The notes beneath the pieces were generated by a model that saw nothing but the letters and a program-made list of their open reading frames with translations, did not search any database and had not been told where the DNA came from. From Alphaproteobacteria bacterium (GTDB lineage Bacteria > Pseudomonadota > Alphaproteobacteria > Caulobacterales > Aquidulcibacteraceae), in contig WGOB01000045.1 of assembly GCA_016124255.1 (NCBI GenBank), positions 1-43,416 on the forward strand: a stretch of 43,416 nt of DNA, written 5' to 3'. Made by a program: the position numbers and the translations under genes. Shown piece after piece: positions 30,741 to 40,298 of this stretch (positions are counted from its first letter, which is position 1; the number at the start of each line of letters is the position of its first letter).

Positions 30741-32780
30741 TCAGTTGGTCGAGGCGGTCTGGTTGCGCGCGCCGCCGAAGCAGTTCGGGCCCGCGAGCCA
30801 GTCCTCGATCAGCGTCAGCGATTCGCGCTGCCATTCCGGCCACCACGGGATCTGGTGCCACATGTAGCGGATCTCGTGATACTCGACCTGCTTTCCGGCG
30901 CTGCGCATCGCCCGATAGAAATCGCGCGAGTGCACGGTGTCAGCCTGGCGATCGTGGTCGCCGTGATAGAGCAGGATCGGGATGTTCGCCTCGCGCACGT
31001 GGCGGATCGGGTTCATCCCGTCCACGGTCCAGCCCTGGGCCTCGCGCGCGATGCGGTTGGCGCCCCAGAGATTGGCGAGGCGTTCGATGTCGGAGACGCC
31101 GGCGCCGGAGAGGGCGCATTGGTAGGGGCTATTGGGCCGCACCGACGCCGCGATGGCGGCGAACCCGCCATACGAGTAGCCGAAAATCGCCATCCGGTTG
31201 GGATCGCCGATGCCCTGGGCAACGAGGTACGCGGCGGCGTCATCCTTGTCGTCCTGCATCTTCTGGCCCCACTCGCGGTCGCCGGCGCGCCAGAGCTCCA
31301 TGCCGAAGCCGTCGGAGCCGCGATATTGCGGCTGGATCACCGCGTAGCCGCGCGTCGCCAGAAATTGGGTCCAGTAAGAGCTGTCCCAGCCCATGTAGTC
31401 ACGCGACCATGGCCCGCCGTGCGGGTGGACGACGACCGGGATACGGCCGTGCGCGTCCTTGTCGTAGCCGGGCGGCAGCGTCAGGAACGCCGGGATCGAC
31501 ATGCCGTCGCGCGCCTGGAACCGCAGGAAGGTCTGCGGGCCGAGCGTGGCGTTGTCGATCCAGGGATGGGACCGGCCGAGCAGGCGCAGCTGATTGCCGT
31601 TCGTGAGGATGTAGTATTCCGGCGCATAATTGGGCGCCGAGACCGAGATCAGCGCGCGCCCGGTGCGACGATTGCGGTCGATGAACCGCACATCCTTGCC
31701 GCGGAACTGGCCTTCCAGCGTGCGCTGGATCGGCGCCCAGTACTCATCAACATAGACTTCGCGGATGGACGGACCCGCGATCGTGTACGACGCCGGGCCC
31801 ATGAGCTGGCGCGTCTCGCGATCGAACTGCCCTGCGACATCGACGATGTCGAACTCGGGCGAGGCGAAGACGGGCTCCGCGCCCCATTGCCGGGTCTGCA
31901 CGTTATAGGTGCGGATGGCCTGGAAGTTCTGCCCGCGATTGGTCGACACATAGAGAATGTCGGGATCGGCGTCGTAGAAGCCGAGCGGGTTGATCGCCCA
32001 GCGCTCGCGGATCGGATAGCTGAGTTCGTCGTGACGCTCCCAGCCGTTGGTGCGGCGATTGCGCACCTCGCGGATGACCTGCCAGCCGCCGTTCTCGAAC
32101 GCCAGCCGTTCCTTGACCATCAATTCGCCGTCGCGGCGGTCGGCGAGGACGAAGCCTTCGTCGTCGCCGGCGCGGCCCGCGCGCGAGACCCGCAGCGTCG
32201 CGGCGTCGAGGGTCAGGACTTCAGTCGTGCCCTGGTCGATGTTCTCGCGGACGATGAGGTATTCGTTGGGATCATCCAGCGTGCCGTCCATCAGCACTGA
32301 GAAATTGATTCCGAAGCGCTCGGCTTCGCGGGCGGTGTCCGAGAGGGCGCCGCGCGCTGCGAACGGCTGCTCGAAATTGCGGCCCTGGAGATCGGAGACG
32401 ATCGCCTGGCGGGTGAAGGTCTTGTTGGAGCCGTAGGTGAACGGCTGATCGACGATGAAGATGATCCGGTCGTTGCCGAGGAAGCTGACTGCGATCGGGC
32501 GCATATCGGTGGACGGGATGAGCACCGCGTCCGCGGCCTGGCCGCCGGCGATGGCGTCGGCGTTCCAAATCGCGATGACCGGCCAGCGGTAGTTCGGGTT
32601 GGCGATCAGGCCGGCGATGTGGCGGCCATCAGGCGACATGCTGACGCCCTGGATGGCCGGGTGGCGGGCCACCTGGTCGATCTGAAGCGGCGTCAACTGG
32701 AGCGGCTGCGCAGTCGCGCCCGCCGCCGCCAGCGCCACGGCCGCCGCGGCCGCTGCGAACAATCGTTTGAACATCGCCAT
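30741..32780 (-). CDS. S9 family prolyl oligopeptidase-type peptidase, exported
   Basis: A 679-residue serine peptidase with a signal peptide (MAMFKRLFAAAAAAVALAAAGATAQ), an N-terminal beta-propeller (repeats such as GVSMSPDGRHIAGLI) and a C-terminal alpha/beta-hydrolase domain. Triad candidates: Ser536 in FGYSYGGFAA, Asp610 in YHGDHDRQ and His642 in RYMWHQIP. It is likely periplasmic and acts on short peptides (acylaminoacyl- or dipeptidyl-peptidase-like). The ATG at 32780 is preferred because GAGG lies upstream; a TTG two codons earlier is unlikely. It is divergent from the TonB receptor. Confidence 0.92.
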   Translation of the reverse strand: MAMFKRLFAAAAAAVALAAAGATAQPLQLTPLQIDQVARHPAIQGVSMSPDGRHIAGLIANPNYRWPVIAIWNADAIAGGQAADAVLIPSTDMRPIAVSFLGNDRIIFIVDQPFTYGSNKTFTRQAIVSDLQGRNFEQPFAARGALSDTAREAERFGINFSVLMDGTLDDPNEYLIVRENIDQGTTEVLTLDAATLRVSRAGRAGDDEGFVLADRRDGELMVKERLAFENGGWQVIREVRNRRTNGWERHDELSYPIRERWAINPLGFYDADPDILYVSTNRGQNFQAIRTYNVQTRQWGAEPVFASPEFDIVDVAGQFDRETRQLMGPASYTIAGPSIREVYVDEYWAPIQRTLEGQFRGKDVRFIDRNRRTGRALISVSAPNYAPEYYILTNGNQLRLLGRSHPWIDNATLGPQTFLRFQARDGMSIPAFLTLPPGYDKDAHGRIPVVVHPHGGPWSRDYMGWDSSYWTQFLATRGYAVIQPQYRGSDGFGMELWRAGDREWGQKMQDDKDDAAAYLVAQGIGDPNRMAIFGYSYGGFAAIAASVRPNSPYQCALSGAGVSDIERLANLWGANRIAREAQGWTVDGMNPIRHVREANIPILLYHGDHDRQADTVHSRDFYRAMRSAGKQVEYHEIRYMWHQIPWWPEWQRESLTLIEDWLAGPNCFGGARNQTASTN

Positions 32781-33249
32781 GCCCAATCCTCGTTAACTCG
32801 TTGATCTGGGACCCGCGTCCGATCCGGGAAGCCCGGAACGCGCACTCGCCGCTAAACGGCCTTAGTCCTACGCCCCGCAGTCGGGGCCGGATGAGTGTGC
32901 AATTCGACCGAGAACCGACCTCTGGTCAAGCGCCTCCCGAAACGAAGGGCCGTCATTGGTCGCAACTGCGCCGTGCGGCATACGCCCGCCGCACGTTTGT
33001 CGCGCCAAGAGCGCCGTTCGCAGAAAAAAACCCCATTAGTCGCAAGGGCGGAGCCCCAGGTCGCGATGTGTCGTCGCGTGTTTGCGGCGCAACACTGGCG
33101 CCGGTTTCGTGGCGGAGAGGCGCGCGCGCCGTTGATCCCGTCGAAAGCCGCCCGATAAGGTGGCCAAATCGAGGCGAGGCGTCGGAACAAGAATATGTGA
33201 CGCCGGCCAGGGCAATTCGCCTGTCACGCGAGCGGCTAGGGGTTAGCAG
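32781..33249. promoter_or_regulatory. 469-bp regulatory gap upstream of TonB receptor
   Basis: No protein gene is credible here. It holds three copies of TTNGTCGC starting at 32956, 32996 and 33036, that is exactly 40 bp apart, a fourth GTCGC nearby at 33073, and an imperfect palindrome (33078-33095, GTGTTTGCGGCGCAACAC). There is a run of seven A at 33024-33030. The spacing suggests operator sites or a promoter array for the receptor gene, perhaps also for the divergent peptidase. Confidence 0.5.
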
Positions 33250-36200
33250 ATGTTTGGTTCGAAGAAGGACAAGGACTCCGCCAAGGAAAAGGCGCTCAAG
33301 CGTGGCGTCGCCCTTGGTGCGATGATCGCGGGCTTGGCGACCGCCACGGGGGTCCCGGCGCTGGCGCAGGAGGCCGAGGAGCCCGAGACGCAGGCGCAGC
33401 AACAGGACGAAGCGGACATCGTCGTCACCGGGTCGCGGATTCGCCGCAACGAGTTCACCTCGTCGTCCCCGGTCCAGATCATCACCTCCGAGCAGAACTC
33501 GCTCGAAGGTCTGATCGACACCTCCGAAATCCTGCAGGGCTCGACGATCGCGTCTGGCTCGCAGCAGATCAACAACCAGTTCACCGGCTTCGTCGTCGAA
33601 GGCGGCCCGGGCGTGAACACGGTCTCGCTCCGCGGCCTCGGCGCCAACCGGACGCTGGTTCTGCTGAACGGCCGCCGCATCAACCCGGCCGGCTCGCGCG
33701 GCCAGGTCGGCGCAGTCGACACCAACGTCATCCCGGAATCGATGATCGAACGCATCGAAATCCTGAAGGACGGCGCGTCCTCGATCTACGGTTCAGACGC
33801 CGTCGCCGGCGTCGTGAACATCATCACCACGAGCGATCTCGACGGCTTCGTGCTTGAAGGCACCGGCTCGATCACCGAGCAGGGCGGCGGCGAGAGCCTG
33901 CAGATCAACGGCTCCTGGGGCCGCGTGTTCGACAACGGCCAGTTCGTGATCGGTGCGGAATACTTCAAACGCGAAAGCCTCGGCTGGGGTGATCGCGAGG
34001 CCACGAGCTGCGCCGAAGACTATGTGTTCGAAGGCGGGCCCGGCGGCGACCGCATCGACATCATCGATCCGCTCACGGGCGAGCCCAAGTGCTTCAACCT
34101 GCTGCAAGACGTGATCGATGCGCGCACCAGCACCGCGTTCGGCGCGCTGGGCATGCGCTTCGCGCCGGATCCCTCGGCAGTCCTGAACGGCGGCCCGCTC
34201 GGCCTTGACCGTCCGGGCTTCCGCCTCGTCGGGCAGTCCTACAACAACGTGAACGCGATCTGTAACGGCGCGCTCAATGGCGGCGTGGCGCTGCCTTGCG
34301 CGGCGAACGTCGAGCAAACGTGGCGCGATCTTCTCGCCGCGACGCCGAACGATTCGCCGCTCTACGGTTCGCGCGACTCGGTTTCGCCGGTTGAACGCTG
34401 GACGATCTTCGCCACCGGCTCGCTCGATATCAGCGCGAGCGCGGAGCTCTACGGCGAAGCGATGTACAATCGCCGCGAGTCCAGCACGAACTCGCTGCGG
34501 CAGATCTTCCCGACGATCAGCGGAGCGAACCCACAGGTCGCCACCTCCACCTTCGGGAACCTTGGCGCGACGGCGCGCTCCATCGTCCAGCTCCCGTCGA
34601 TCACGGCTCAGGAGATCGACTTCTTCCGCGGCGTTCTCGGCGTGCGCGGGGATTTCGGCGAAGGCTTCCTGAGCAATTGGTCGTACGACGCCTACGTCCA
34701 GACGGGCTTCTCCGACGCGACCTACGGCAACAACTTCTTCTACAACGACCGCGTGCTTGCGACGACGGGGGCGGCGCTCTGCAACCCGAATCCGGCCGGG
34801 GGCAATCTGTCGAACTTCAACTGCGCCGATGTGCCGAACGGCGTGAACTACCTGGATGCGATTTTCGGCGGCTTCAGTTCGGAAGAGGCGGCGTTCCTGT
34901 TCGATTACGAAGAGGGCACCACGACCTATGATCAGACGATCGTGTCGGGCTTGATCACGGGCGACGTGTTCGACCTTCCGGCCGGGCCTCTGTCGCTCGC
35001 GCTCGGCGCCGAATACCGCCGGGAGTCGATCGACGACAAGCCGGGCTTCAACGCCCAGATCGGCAACCTCTGGGGTCAGACCTCCGCGGGCCGCACGGTC
35101 GGCACCGACGAGGTGCGCGAACTGTTCGGCGAAGTGGAAGCGCCGCTGATCGCGAACGCGCCGATGTTCGAGAATCTGACGTTCAACGGCTCCTACCGCT
35201 GGACGGACTACGATTCCTTCGGCGACGACACGACCTACAAGGTCGGTCTCAACTGGCAGATCACGCCGGAATATCGCCTCCGCGCCACGACCGGCACGTC
35301 GTATCGCGCGCCGGCGCTGTTCGAGCTCTTCCTGGCCAACCAGACGGGCTTCCTCGGCCAGGCGCAGATCGACCCCTGCATCCAGTGGGATTCAAGCACG
35401 AGCCCGCAAATCCAAGCGAATTGCGGTCCCGGCGGCGTCGGGCTCCCGCCCGGCTACACCGGCCCCTATCCCTCGGCGCTGATCGTCACCGGCGGCGGCG
35501 CGGGGACGCTGCAGGCGGAAACCTCGGAAGCCACAACGTACGGCTTCGTCTGGACGCCGAGCTTCATCAACCTCTCCGTGGCGGTCGATTATTTCGACAT
35601 CGTGGTCGAGGATGAGGTGGCTCAGTTCGGCGCCGCGGCGATCCTCGGAGCGTGCTACACCTCACCGCAATACCCGAACAATTCGTTCTGCGGGTTGTTC
35701 ACGCGCGATGAGAACCCGGCCTCGCCGACGTTCGGCCAGATCCAGACGGTCAACAATTCCTACGTGAACCTCGACCGTCAGGACACGGAAGGCCTCGACG
35801 TCACGCTGCGTTACGAACACGAATTCTCGTTCGGCACATTCCGCGCCGACTTCCAGGGCACCTGGACGTTCGAGGACTCGGTTCTGTTCGCGGCCGGAAC
35901 ACCGAGCGAGGATCTCATCGACTTCAACGGCGAGATCGTCGATCCGGACTTCACCGCCAACCTCAATCTGCGCTTCGACCGCAACGACTTCACCTATTTC
36001 TGGGACGTCAACATGGTCGGCAAGGCGTCGAACACCGAGGAGTTCGGCGGCGACATCTTCGGGTTCCGCGCGGCGGCGCCGTATGCGAACAACGCCTATT
36101 ACAAGCAATACACCGAGGCCTACGCGACCCACACGGCGTCCGTGCGCTACCAGACCGACACCTGGACGCTGCTCGGCACCGTGCGGAACGTGTTCGATGA

Positions 36201-36318
36201 GCCGCCGCCGGTCATCTCGACGGCGTCGTTCTTCGCGCGTCTCGGAACGTTCCCGCTGACCAACCAGTACGATCTGCTCGGTCGGACCTACGTGGTCTCG
36301 GTTGCGCGTCGCTGGTAA
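33250..36318 (+). CDS. TonB-dependent outer membrane receptor
   Basis: A 1022-residue outer membrane receptor. An atypical long signal region (MFGSKKDKDSAKEKALKRGVALGAMIAGLATATGVPALAQ) is followed by an acidic/Gln stretch and a TonB-box-like ADIVVTGSRI, the plug domain (SLRGLGANRTLVLLNGRRIN, ILKDGASSIYGSDAVAGVVNI) and a 22-stranded barrel ending in YVVSVARRW. The ligand is unknown. Neighbouring S9 peptidases suggest peptide-derived substrates. The start has AGGGG 8 nt upstream. Basic residues before the hydrophobic part of the signal are typical of this receptor subgroup in Caulobacterales. Confidence 0.93.
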   Translation: MFGSKKDKDSAKEKALKRGVALGAMIAGLATATGVPALAQEAEEPETQAQQQDEADIVVTGSRIRRNEFTSSSPVQIITSEQNSLEGLIDTSEILQGSTIASGSQQINNQFTGFVVEGGPGVNTVSLRGLGANRTLVLLNGRRINPAGSRGQVGAVDTNVIPESMIERIEILKDGASSIYGSDAVAGVVNIITTSDLDGFVLEGTGSITEQGGGESLQINGSWGRVFDNGQFVIGAEYFKRESLGWGDREATSCAEDYVFEGGPGGDRIDIIDPLTGEPKCFNLLQDVIDARTSTAFGALGMRFAPDPSAVLNGGPLGLDRPGFRLVGQSYNNVNAICNGALNGGVALPCAANVEQTWRDLLAATPNDSPLYGSRDSVSPVERWTIFATGSLDISASAELYGEAMYNRRESSTNSLRQIFPTISGANPQVATSTFGNLGATARSIVQLPSITAQEIDFFRGVLGVRGDFGEGFLSNWSYDAYVQTGFSDATYGNNFFYNDRVLATTGAALCNPNPAGGNLSNFNCADVPNGVNYLDAIFGGFSSEEAAFLFDYEEGTTTYDQTIVSGLITGDVFDLPAGPLSLALGAEYRRESIDDKPGFNAQIGNLWGQTSAGRTVGTDEVRELFGEVEAPLIANAPMFENLTFNGSYRWTDYDSFGDDTTYKVGLNWQITPEYRLRATTGTSYRAPALFELFLANQTGFLGQAQIDPCIQWDSSTSPQIQANCGPGGVGLPPGYTGPYPSALIVTGGGAGTLQAETSEATTYGFVWTPSFINLSVAVDYFDIVVEDEVAQFGAAAILGACYTSPQYPNNSFCGLFTRDENPASPTFGQIQTVNNSYVNLDRQDTEGLDVTLRYEHEFSFGTFRADFQGTWTFEDSVLFAAGTPSEDLIDFNGEIVDPDFTANLNLRFDRNDFTYFWDVNMVGKASNTEEFGGDIFGFRAAAPYANNAYYKQYTEAYATHTASVRYQTDTWTLLGTVRNVFDEPPPVISTASFFARLGTFPLTNQYDLLGRTYVVSVARRW

Positions 36319-36343
36319 GCGGGCGACCCTCCTAGCTCAACGT

Positions 36344-36380
36344 CTGCGGCGGGTTCCTGAACGGGGCCCGCCGCTTTCTT
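36344..36380 (+). terminator. Terminator of TonB receptor gene
   Basis: Stem GCGGCGGG (36344-36351) with CCCGCCGC (36365-36372), followed by TTTCTTTT. It ends the receptor transcript before the EF-hand lipoprotein gene. Confidence 0.8.
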
Positions 36381-36424
36381 TTGCGCGCTTTCCTTTTGGC
36401 GGGCGGGGAGAGAAGTTGGCGGGC

Positions 36425-37063
36425 ATGGCCCGTGATGCTTCCCGCGCGTCCGCACCGGCGCTCGCCGCTGCGCTTGCGCTTGGCGCCGCGCTGGCGCTCG
36501 CGGGCTGCGTCGGGCCAGGACGGGAGCGCGCGCCGGCCGCGCGCGGGTTCTTCATCTCGCCGCATGGGGAGCCGCTGGCGTTCGGGCCCGGCGAAAGCGG
36601 CGTGGCGCGTTGGTTCGCTGGCGCTGACGCAGACGGCGACGACGTTCTGACGCCGGCGGAGTTTCTTGCGGATGGCGCGCGCTTCTTCGCGGCGGTCGAC
36701 GCCGATGGCGATGGAAACGCGACCGCGCCGGAGGTCTCCACGCTGCGCGCGCGCCTCGCGCCGCAGCTGGAGACGATGCTGGCCTATCTCCCCGGTCCCG
36801 GCGTGCGCCAGCGCGTGCGCGGCCCGCCGCGTTGGACGCCGGAACAGGGCTTCATCACCGCGCGCCGGGGCGCGCGCGTGGACTTGCTGACGGTGGTGAC
36901 TTTGCTGAGCGAGCGCGAGCCGGTGCTGGCGTCCGACGCCGATTTCAACCGCCGCGTCTCGCGCACGGAGTTCGACGCGGCCGGCGCGGAGCGCTTTGCG
37001 CTGCTGGATCGTGACGCGAACGGCGCCCTTATGCTGCTCGAACTGGAAGCACTGCGCCGTTAG
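36425..37063 (+). CDS. EF-hand lipoprotein
   Basis: A 212-residue protein with a lipoprotein signal (LALGAALALAGC) and four EF-hand-like 12-residue loops: DADGDDVLTPAE (68-79), DADGDGNATAPE (92-103), DADFNRRVSRTE and DRDANGALMLLE. The first two have complete Ca2+ ligand sets, the third lacks one central Asp and the fourth is intermediate. It should be attached to the membrane and bind calcium. No partner is obvious. The start at MARDASR is placed where the signal begins. Confidence 0.8.
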   Translation: MARDASRASAPALAAALALGAALALAGCVGPGRERAPAARGFFISPHGEPLAFGPGESGVARWFAGADADGDDVLTPAEFLADGARFFAAVDADGDGNATAPEVSTLRARLAPQLETMLAYLPGPGVRQRVRGPPRWTPEQGFITARRGARVDLLTVVTLLSEREPVLASDADFNRRVSRTEFDAAGAERFALLDRDANGALMLLELEALRR

Positions 37064-37091
37064 CTAGGAACGCCGGCCCGGGGCGCCGGGC

Positions 37092-37166
37092 CGGAGCGCC
37101 GGCCCCCCGGCGGCGGATAAACCCGCGGCGTCTCGGCTTGTTCGCCGGCCAGGGGCCGGCGCTCCG
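37092..37166. repeat. 15-bp perfect inverted repeat around a GC-rich spacer
   Basis: CGGAGCGCCGGCCCC (37092-37106) and its exact complement (37152-37166) flank 45 bp. The repeat lies between convergent genes and ends at the stop codon of the oligopeptidase B gene. More CGCCGG/CCGGCG palindromes occur just before it (37072-37100). It may act as a terminator for both genes or be a dispersed repeat. Confidence 0.65.
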
Positions 37167-39356
37167 TTAGAAGCCGCCGCCCGCTTCCGCGGCGCCGACA
37201 GCCTTCAGCGCAAACGCATAATCATGTGCGATCTCTTTCAGGTAGTCGAAGCGTCCGGTGGCGCCGGCGTGGCCGGCTTCCATGTTGATCTTGAGCAGGA
37301 TCGGGCGGCCGCTGGTCGTGTGCGGACGCAGCTTGGCGGCCCATTTCGCCGGCTCCCAATAGGTGACGCGCGGATCGGAGAGGCCGCCCGTCGCCAGCAC
37401 GGCGGGATAGGCTTTGCGTTCAACGTTCGTGTACGGACAATAGGAGGCGATATAGTCGTAGGCGGCGGCGTCCTCGAGGGGATTGCCCCATTCGGGCCAT
37501 TCCGGGGGCGTCAGCGGCAGCGAAGTGTCGCTCATCGTGTTGAGGACATCCACGAAGGGCACGCCGCCGATCACGCCGGCCCAAAGATCGGGACGCATGT
37601 TGTTGATCGCGCCCATGAGAAGCCCGCCTGCGGAGCGGCCTTCGGCCACGATCCGTCCCGGCGCGGAATAGCCGCGCGCGACGAGCGCCTCGGCGCAGGC
37701 GATGAAATCGGTGAAGGTGTTCTTCTTGTCGAACTTGCGCCCGTCCAGGAACCAGCCCCAGCCCTTCTCGGCGCCGCCGCGCACATGCGCCACGGCGAAC
37801 ACCCAGCCGCGGTCCACGAGGCTGAAACGGCGGATGGAGAAGTCGGCGTCGATCGAGATGCCGTAGGAGCCGTAGCCGTAGAGCAACATCGGCGCTGAGC
37901 CGTCGAGCAGCGTTCCGCGCAGCATCAGCACTGTCACGGGAACGTCCGCGCCGTCGGGCGCGCGGGCCATGAAGCGGCGCGTCTCGTAGCGCGCGGGGTC
38001 GTGGCCGGAGGGGATTTCCTGGGTCTTGCGCAGCGTCCGTTCGCGCGTGCGCATGTCGTAGTCGAACCATTGGCGAGGCGTGGTCGGCGATTGGTAGACG
38101 AAGCGGGTGACGCTGGTGTCGAACTCGAAGCCTTCGCCGAATTCGATGTCGTAGGCTTCCTCGTCTTGCGCCACCGTGTGCTCGGCGCCGCCGGCGTCGC
38201 GGATCACGATGCGCGGCAGCGCGTTCACCCGCTCCAGCCGCACGAGGAAGTCCTTGTAGGCGCCGACGCCAAGGATGAACCGCCCGGGCGTGTGGGGGAG
38301 GAGATCGCGCCAATTGGCGCGCCCCGTCGCGCTTTCAGCGCACACCATCACTTTGAAATCGACGGCGCCGTCGGCGTTGGTGCGGATGTGCCAGCGGCCT
38401 TGCCAGTGCGTGAGATCATAAAGCAGCGCCGCCTCGCGGGAATGGAAGCAGGCCGGCGCAGCCGTCGGATCGGCGGCCGGGATGAGCCAGGTTTCGCTTT
38501 GTTCCTGATTGCCGCAGCTGATCGTGATGAACGCGCGGCTCGCGGTGACGCCGAGGCCGATGAAAAAGCCCTCGTCCTCTTCTTCGTACACGAGCACGTC
38601 GTCGTCGGCGCTCCCGCGCGCCGGGCGGCGATAGACTTTCGTGGGGCGGCCGTTCTCATCACGGAAAATCCAGAAGAGAAACTGCGAGTCCGGGGTGAAC
38701 ACGAAATCGCCGGTCGTTGAGTCCGGCGCGCTTGCGAGTTCCTGGCCGGTCTCGAGATCCTTGATCCGGATGGTGAAGTATTCGCTGCCCTGTTCATCGA
38801 GGGCGTAGGCGAAGAGGCGATGGTCGGGCGAGTGAGTCACAGCGCCGACGTCGTAGTAGTCCTTGCCCTGGGCTTGCGCCTCAACGTCCAGAAGGATTTG
38901 CTCCGGACCCGTCTGATTGCGCGGACGGCGAAGGTGTTGAGGATGCTGCGCCCCCGTCTGAAAGCGCGCGAAATAGTCCCAGGGACCGTCTCCCGCGGGC
39001 ACCGTTGAATCATCTTCCTTGATGCGCCCGCGCATTTCCTGAAACAGGGTTTCCTGCAACGCCGCCGTGGAAGCCATGACTTCTTCGCGATAAGCGTTCT
39101 CCGCGACGAGATAGTCGCGGATGTCGGCGCGCAGCAGCGTGGGGTCACGCATCACGGCCTGCCAATCAGCGTCCTTGAGCCAGTGATACTCATCCACGCG
39201 TACGCGGCCCAATTGCTCGATGGTCTTGGGATCTCGGCGAGCGACGGGCGGTTGCGGCAAGGCGGATGTCTCCGTGGTTGTCGAGGCGCAGGCGGCGGGG
39301 ATCAGCGCGGCCAGCGGCATGGCCGCGCCAGCTTTCAGAATGTCGCGTCTGTGCAT
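37167..39356 (-). CDS. Oligopeptidase B-type S9 peptidase, exported
   Basis: A 729-residue serine peptidase of the S9A/oligopeptidase-B type (cleaves after Arg/Lys in short peptides). The N-terminus has a Tat-type signal (HRRDILKAGAAMPLAALIPAAC) with lipobox, a beta-propeller, and the catalytic domain with YGYGSYG, Ser575 in EGRSAGGLL, Asp661 in GLSDPRV and His696 in MEAGHAG. The start is taken at the ATG of MHRRDIL; an upstream TTG extension to 39392 is unlikely. Most PtrB proteins are cytoplasmic, so the Tat lipoprotein signal is notable. Confidence 0.92.
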   Translation of the reverse strand: MHRRDILKAGAAMPLAALIPAACASTTTETSALPQPPVARRDPKTIEQLGRVRVDEYHWLKDADWQAVMRDPTLLRADIRDYLVAENAYREEVMASTAALQETLFQEMRGRIKEDDSTVPAGDGPWDYFARFQTGAQHPQHLRRPRNQTGPEQILLDVEAQAQGKDYYDVGAVTHSPDHRLFAYALDEQGSEYFTIRIKDLETGQELASAPDSTTGDFVFTPDSQFLFWIFRDENGRPTKVYRRPARGSADDDVLVYEEEDEGFFIGLGVTASRAFITISCGNQEQSETWLIPAADPTAAPACFHSREAALLYDLTHWQGRWHIRTNADGAVDFKVMVCAESATGRANWRDLLPHTPGRFILGVGAYKDFLVRLERVNALPRIVIRDAGGAEHTVAQDEEAYDIEFGEGFEFDTSVTRFVYQSPTTPRQWFDYDMRTRERTLRKTQEIPSGHDPARYETRRFMARAPDGADVPVTVLMLRGTLLDGSAPMLLYGYGSYGISIDADFSIRRFSLVDRGWVFAVAHVRGGAEKGWGWFLDGRKFDKKNTFTDFIACAEALVARGYSAPGRIVAEGRSAGGLLMGAINNMRPDLWAGVIGGVPFVDVLNTMSDTSLPLTPPEWPEWGNPLEDAAAYDYIASYCPYTNVERKAYPAVLATGGLSDPRVTYWEPAKWAAKLRPHTTSGRPILLKINMEAGHAGATGRFDYLKEIAHDYAFALKAVGAAEAGGGF

Positions 39357-39434
39357 GAGGGATCCGGCAAAAAGCGGTCGTGATGACGGCAACTTAGCCG
39401 GCCCGCAGGCGGGCGTCCAACCCGGTTGCGACGA

Positions 39435-40298
39435 TCAGTCGAGCCGCAACAGAAGGCCCGTTGCGTCATCGGAACGCTTGAACCGCGGATGGCGGGCGCC
39501 GGCGGCGTCCTTGGTTTCGATATCGCGTACGGCGCGCCCGAGGTCGTGCAGGCCGTGCGACAGCGCGGCGCGGACGAAGCTTGCGGCGTCGTGGGCCTCG
39601 TAGCGATCGACGAGCGCGGAGAGGCCGTCCGTACACAGAACGATGTGTGCGGGCCGGGTAAGCGCGATGGTCCAGCCGCGCGCATGGTCCGCACACACGG
39701 GGTTCAGCCCGAAGACGCCTGGCCGGGCGGCTGCTATCTGTGCGGCGCGCAGATCGCGCAGCGCCTTGAGCGCGTCCGGCGTGCGGTAGAGCGCGCCGCC
39801 GGCGGGCGGGTCGGCGGTGTTGGCGAACGACGCCGCGAACGCCGCCTCGCGATCGCTCGCGCCGTCAGGGCCGCCGCGGATGAAGGCGGTTCCGTTCGCG
39901 TCGAGCGCAAAGGCGCGGCAATCGCCTAGGTCTAGCCCGCGCACGCCTTCGTCGTGTTCGGCGACGATCAACGCGGAGGCGACGGGTGAGGCCCAGGGAT
40001 CCGCGTTCGTCGCGCGAGGGAAGCGGGAGAAGGCCAGCCGCGCGTGTTCGCTGGCGCTGCGCAGCGCGGCGCGCATGGCGTCGTCGGAGGGGGCAGCGTC
40101 GCGGGAAGCCCGATAGAGGAAGGCGTTGAGGCGATGTGCAAGCCATGCCGCATCCGTCGCCGACGGCGCGATCGGTGCGTCGTGCAGGTCGGTTGCGCCG
40201 TCGATGACCCAGGCGAAGGCGCCGGACGCGCCGCAGGCATCATCGTTCTGCTTGGCGCGATCGCCGGCGACGGAGAGCGTCTCAAGGAGCGTCAGCAT
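39435..40298 (-). CDS. PP2C-type protein phosphatase
   Basis: A 287-residue PP2C/SpoIIE-like metal-dependent phosphatase: QNDDACGASG...AWVIDGATDL carries metal aspartates, LDLGDCRAFAL and LCTDGLSALVD the core ones, and RSDDATGLLL the terminal DDxT motif. It should dephosphorylate Ser/Thr proteins in the cytoplasm. No kinase is adjacent. It is preceded by a small membrane protein, whose end overlaps its start by 17 bp. Confidence 0.85.
   Translation of the reverse strand: MLTLLETLSVAGDRAKQNDDACGASGAFAWVIDGATDLHDAPIAPSATDAAWLAHRLNAFLYRASRDAAPSDDAMRAALRSASEHARLAFSRFPRATNADPWASPVASALIVAEHDEGVRGLDLGDCRAFALDANGTAFIRGGPDGASDREAAFAASFANTADPPAGGALYRTPDALKALRDLRAAQIAAARPGVFGLNPVCADHARGWTIALTRPAHIVLCTDGLSALVDRYEAHDAASFVRAALSHGLHDLGRAVRDIETKDAAGARHPRFKRSDDATGLLLRLD

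Noticed and set aside
29523-32300. A 925-codon open frame on + antisense to argB and the S9 peptidase
   Set aside because: It has no family features, is very rich in Arg, Ala, Gly and Asp, and lies opposite two clearly identified genes; long antisense frames are usual at this GC content.
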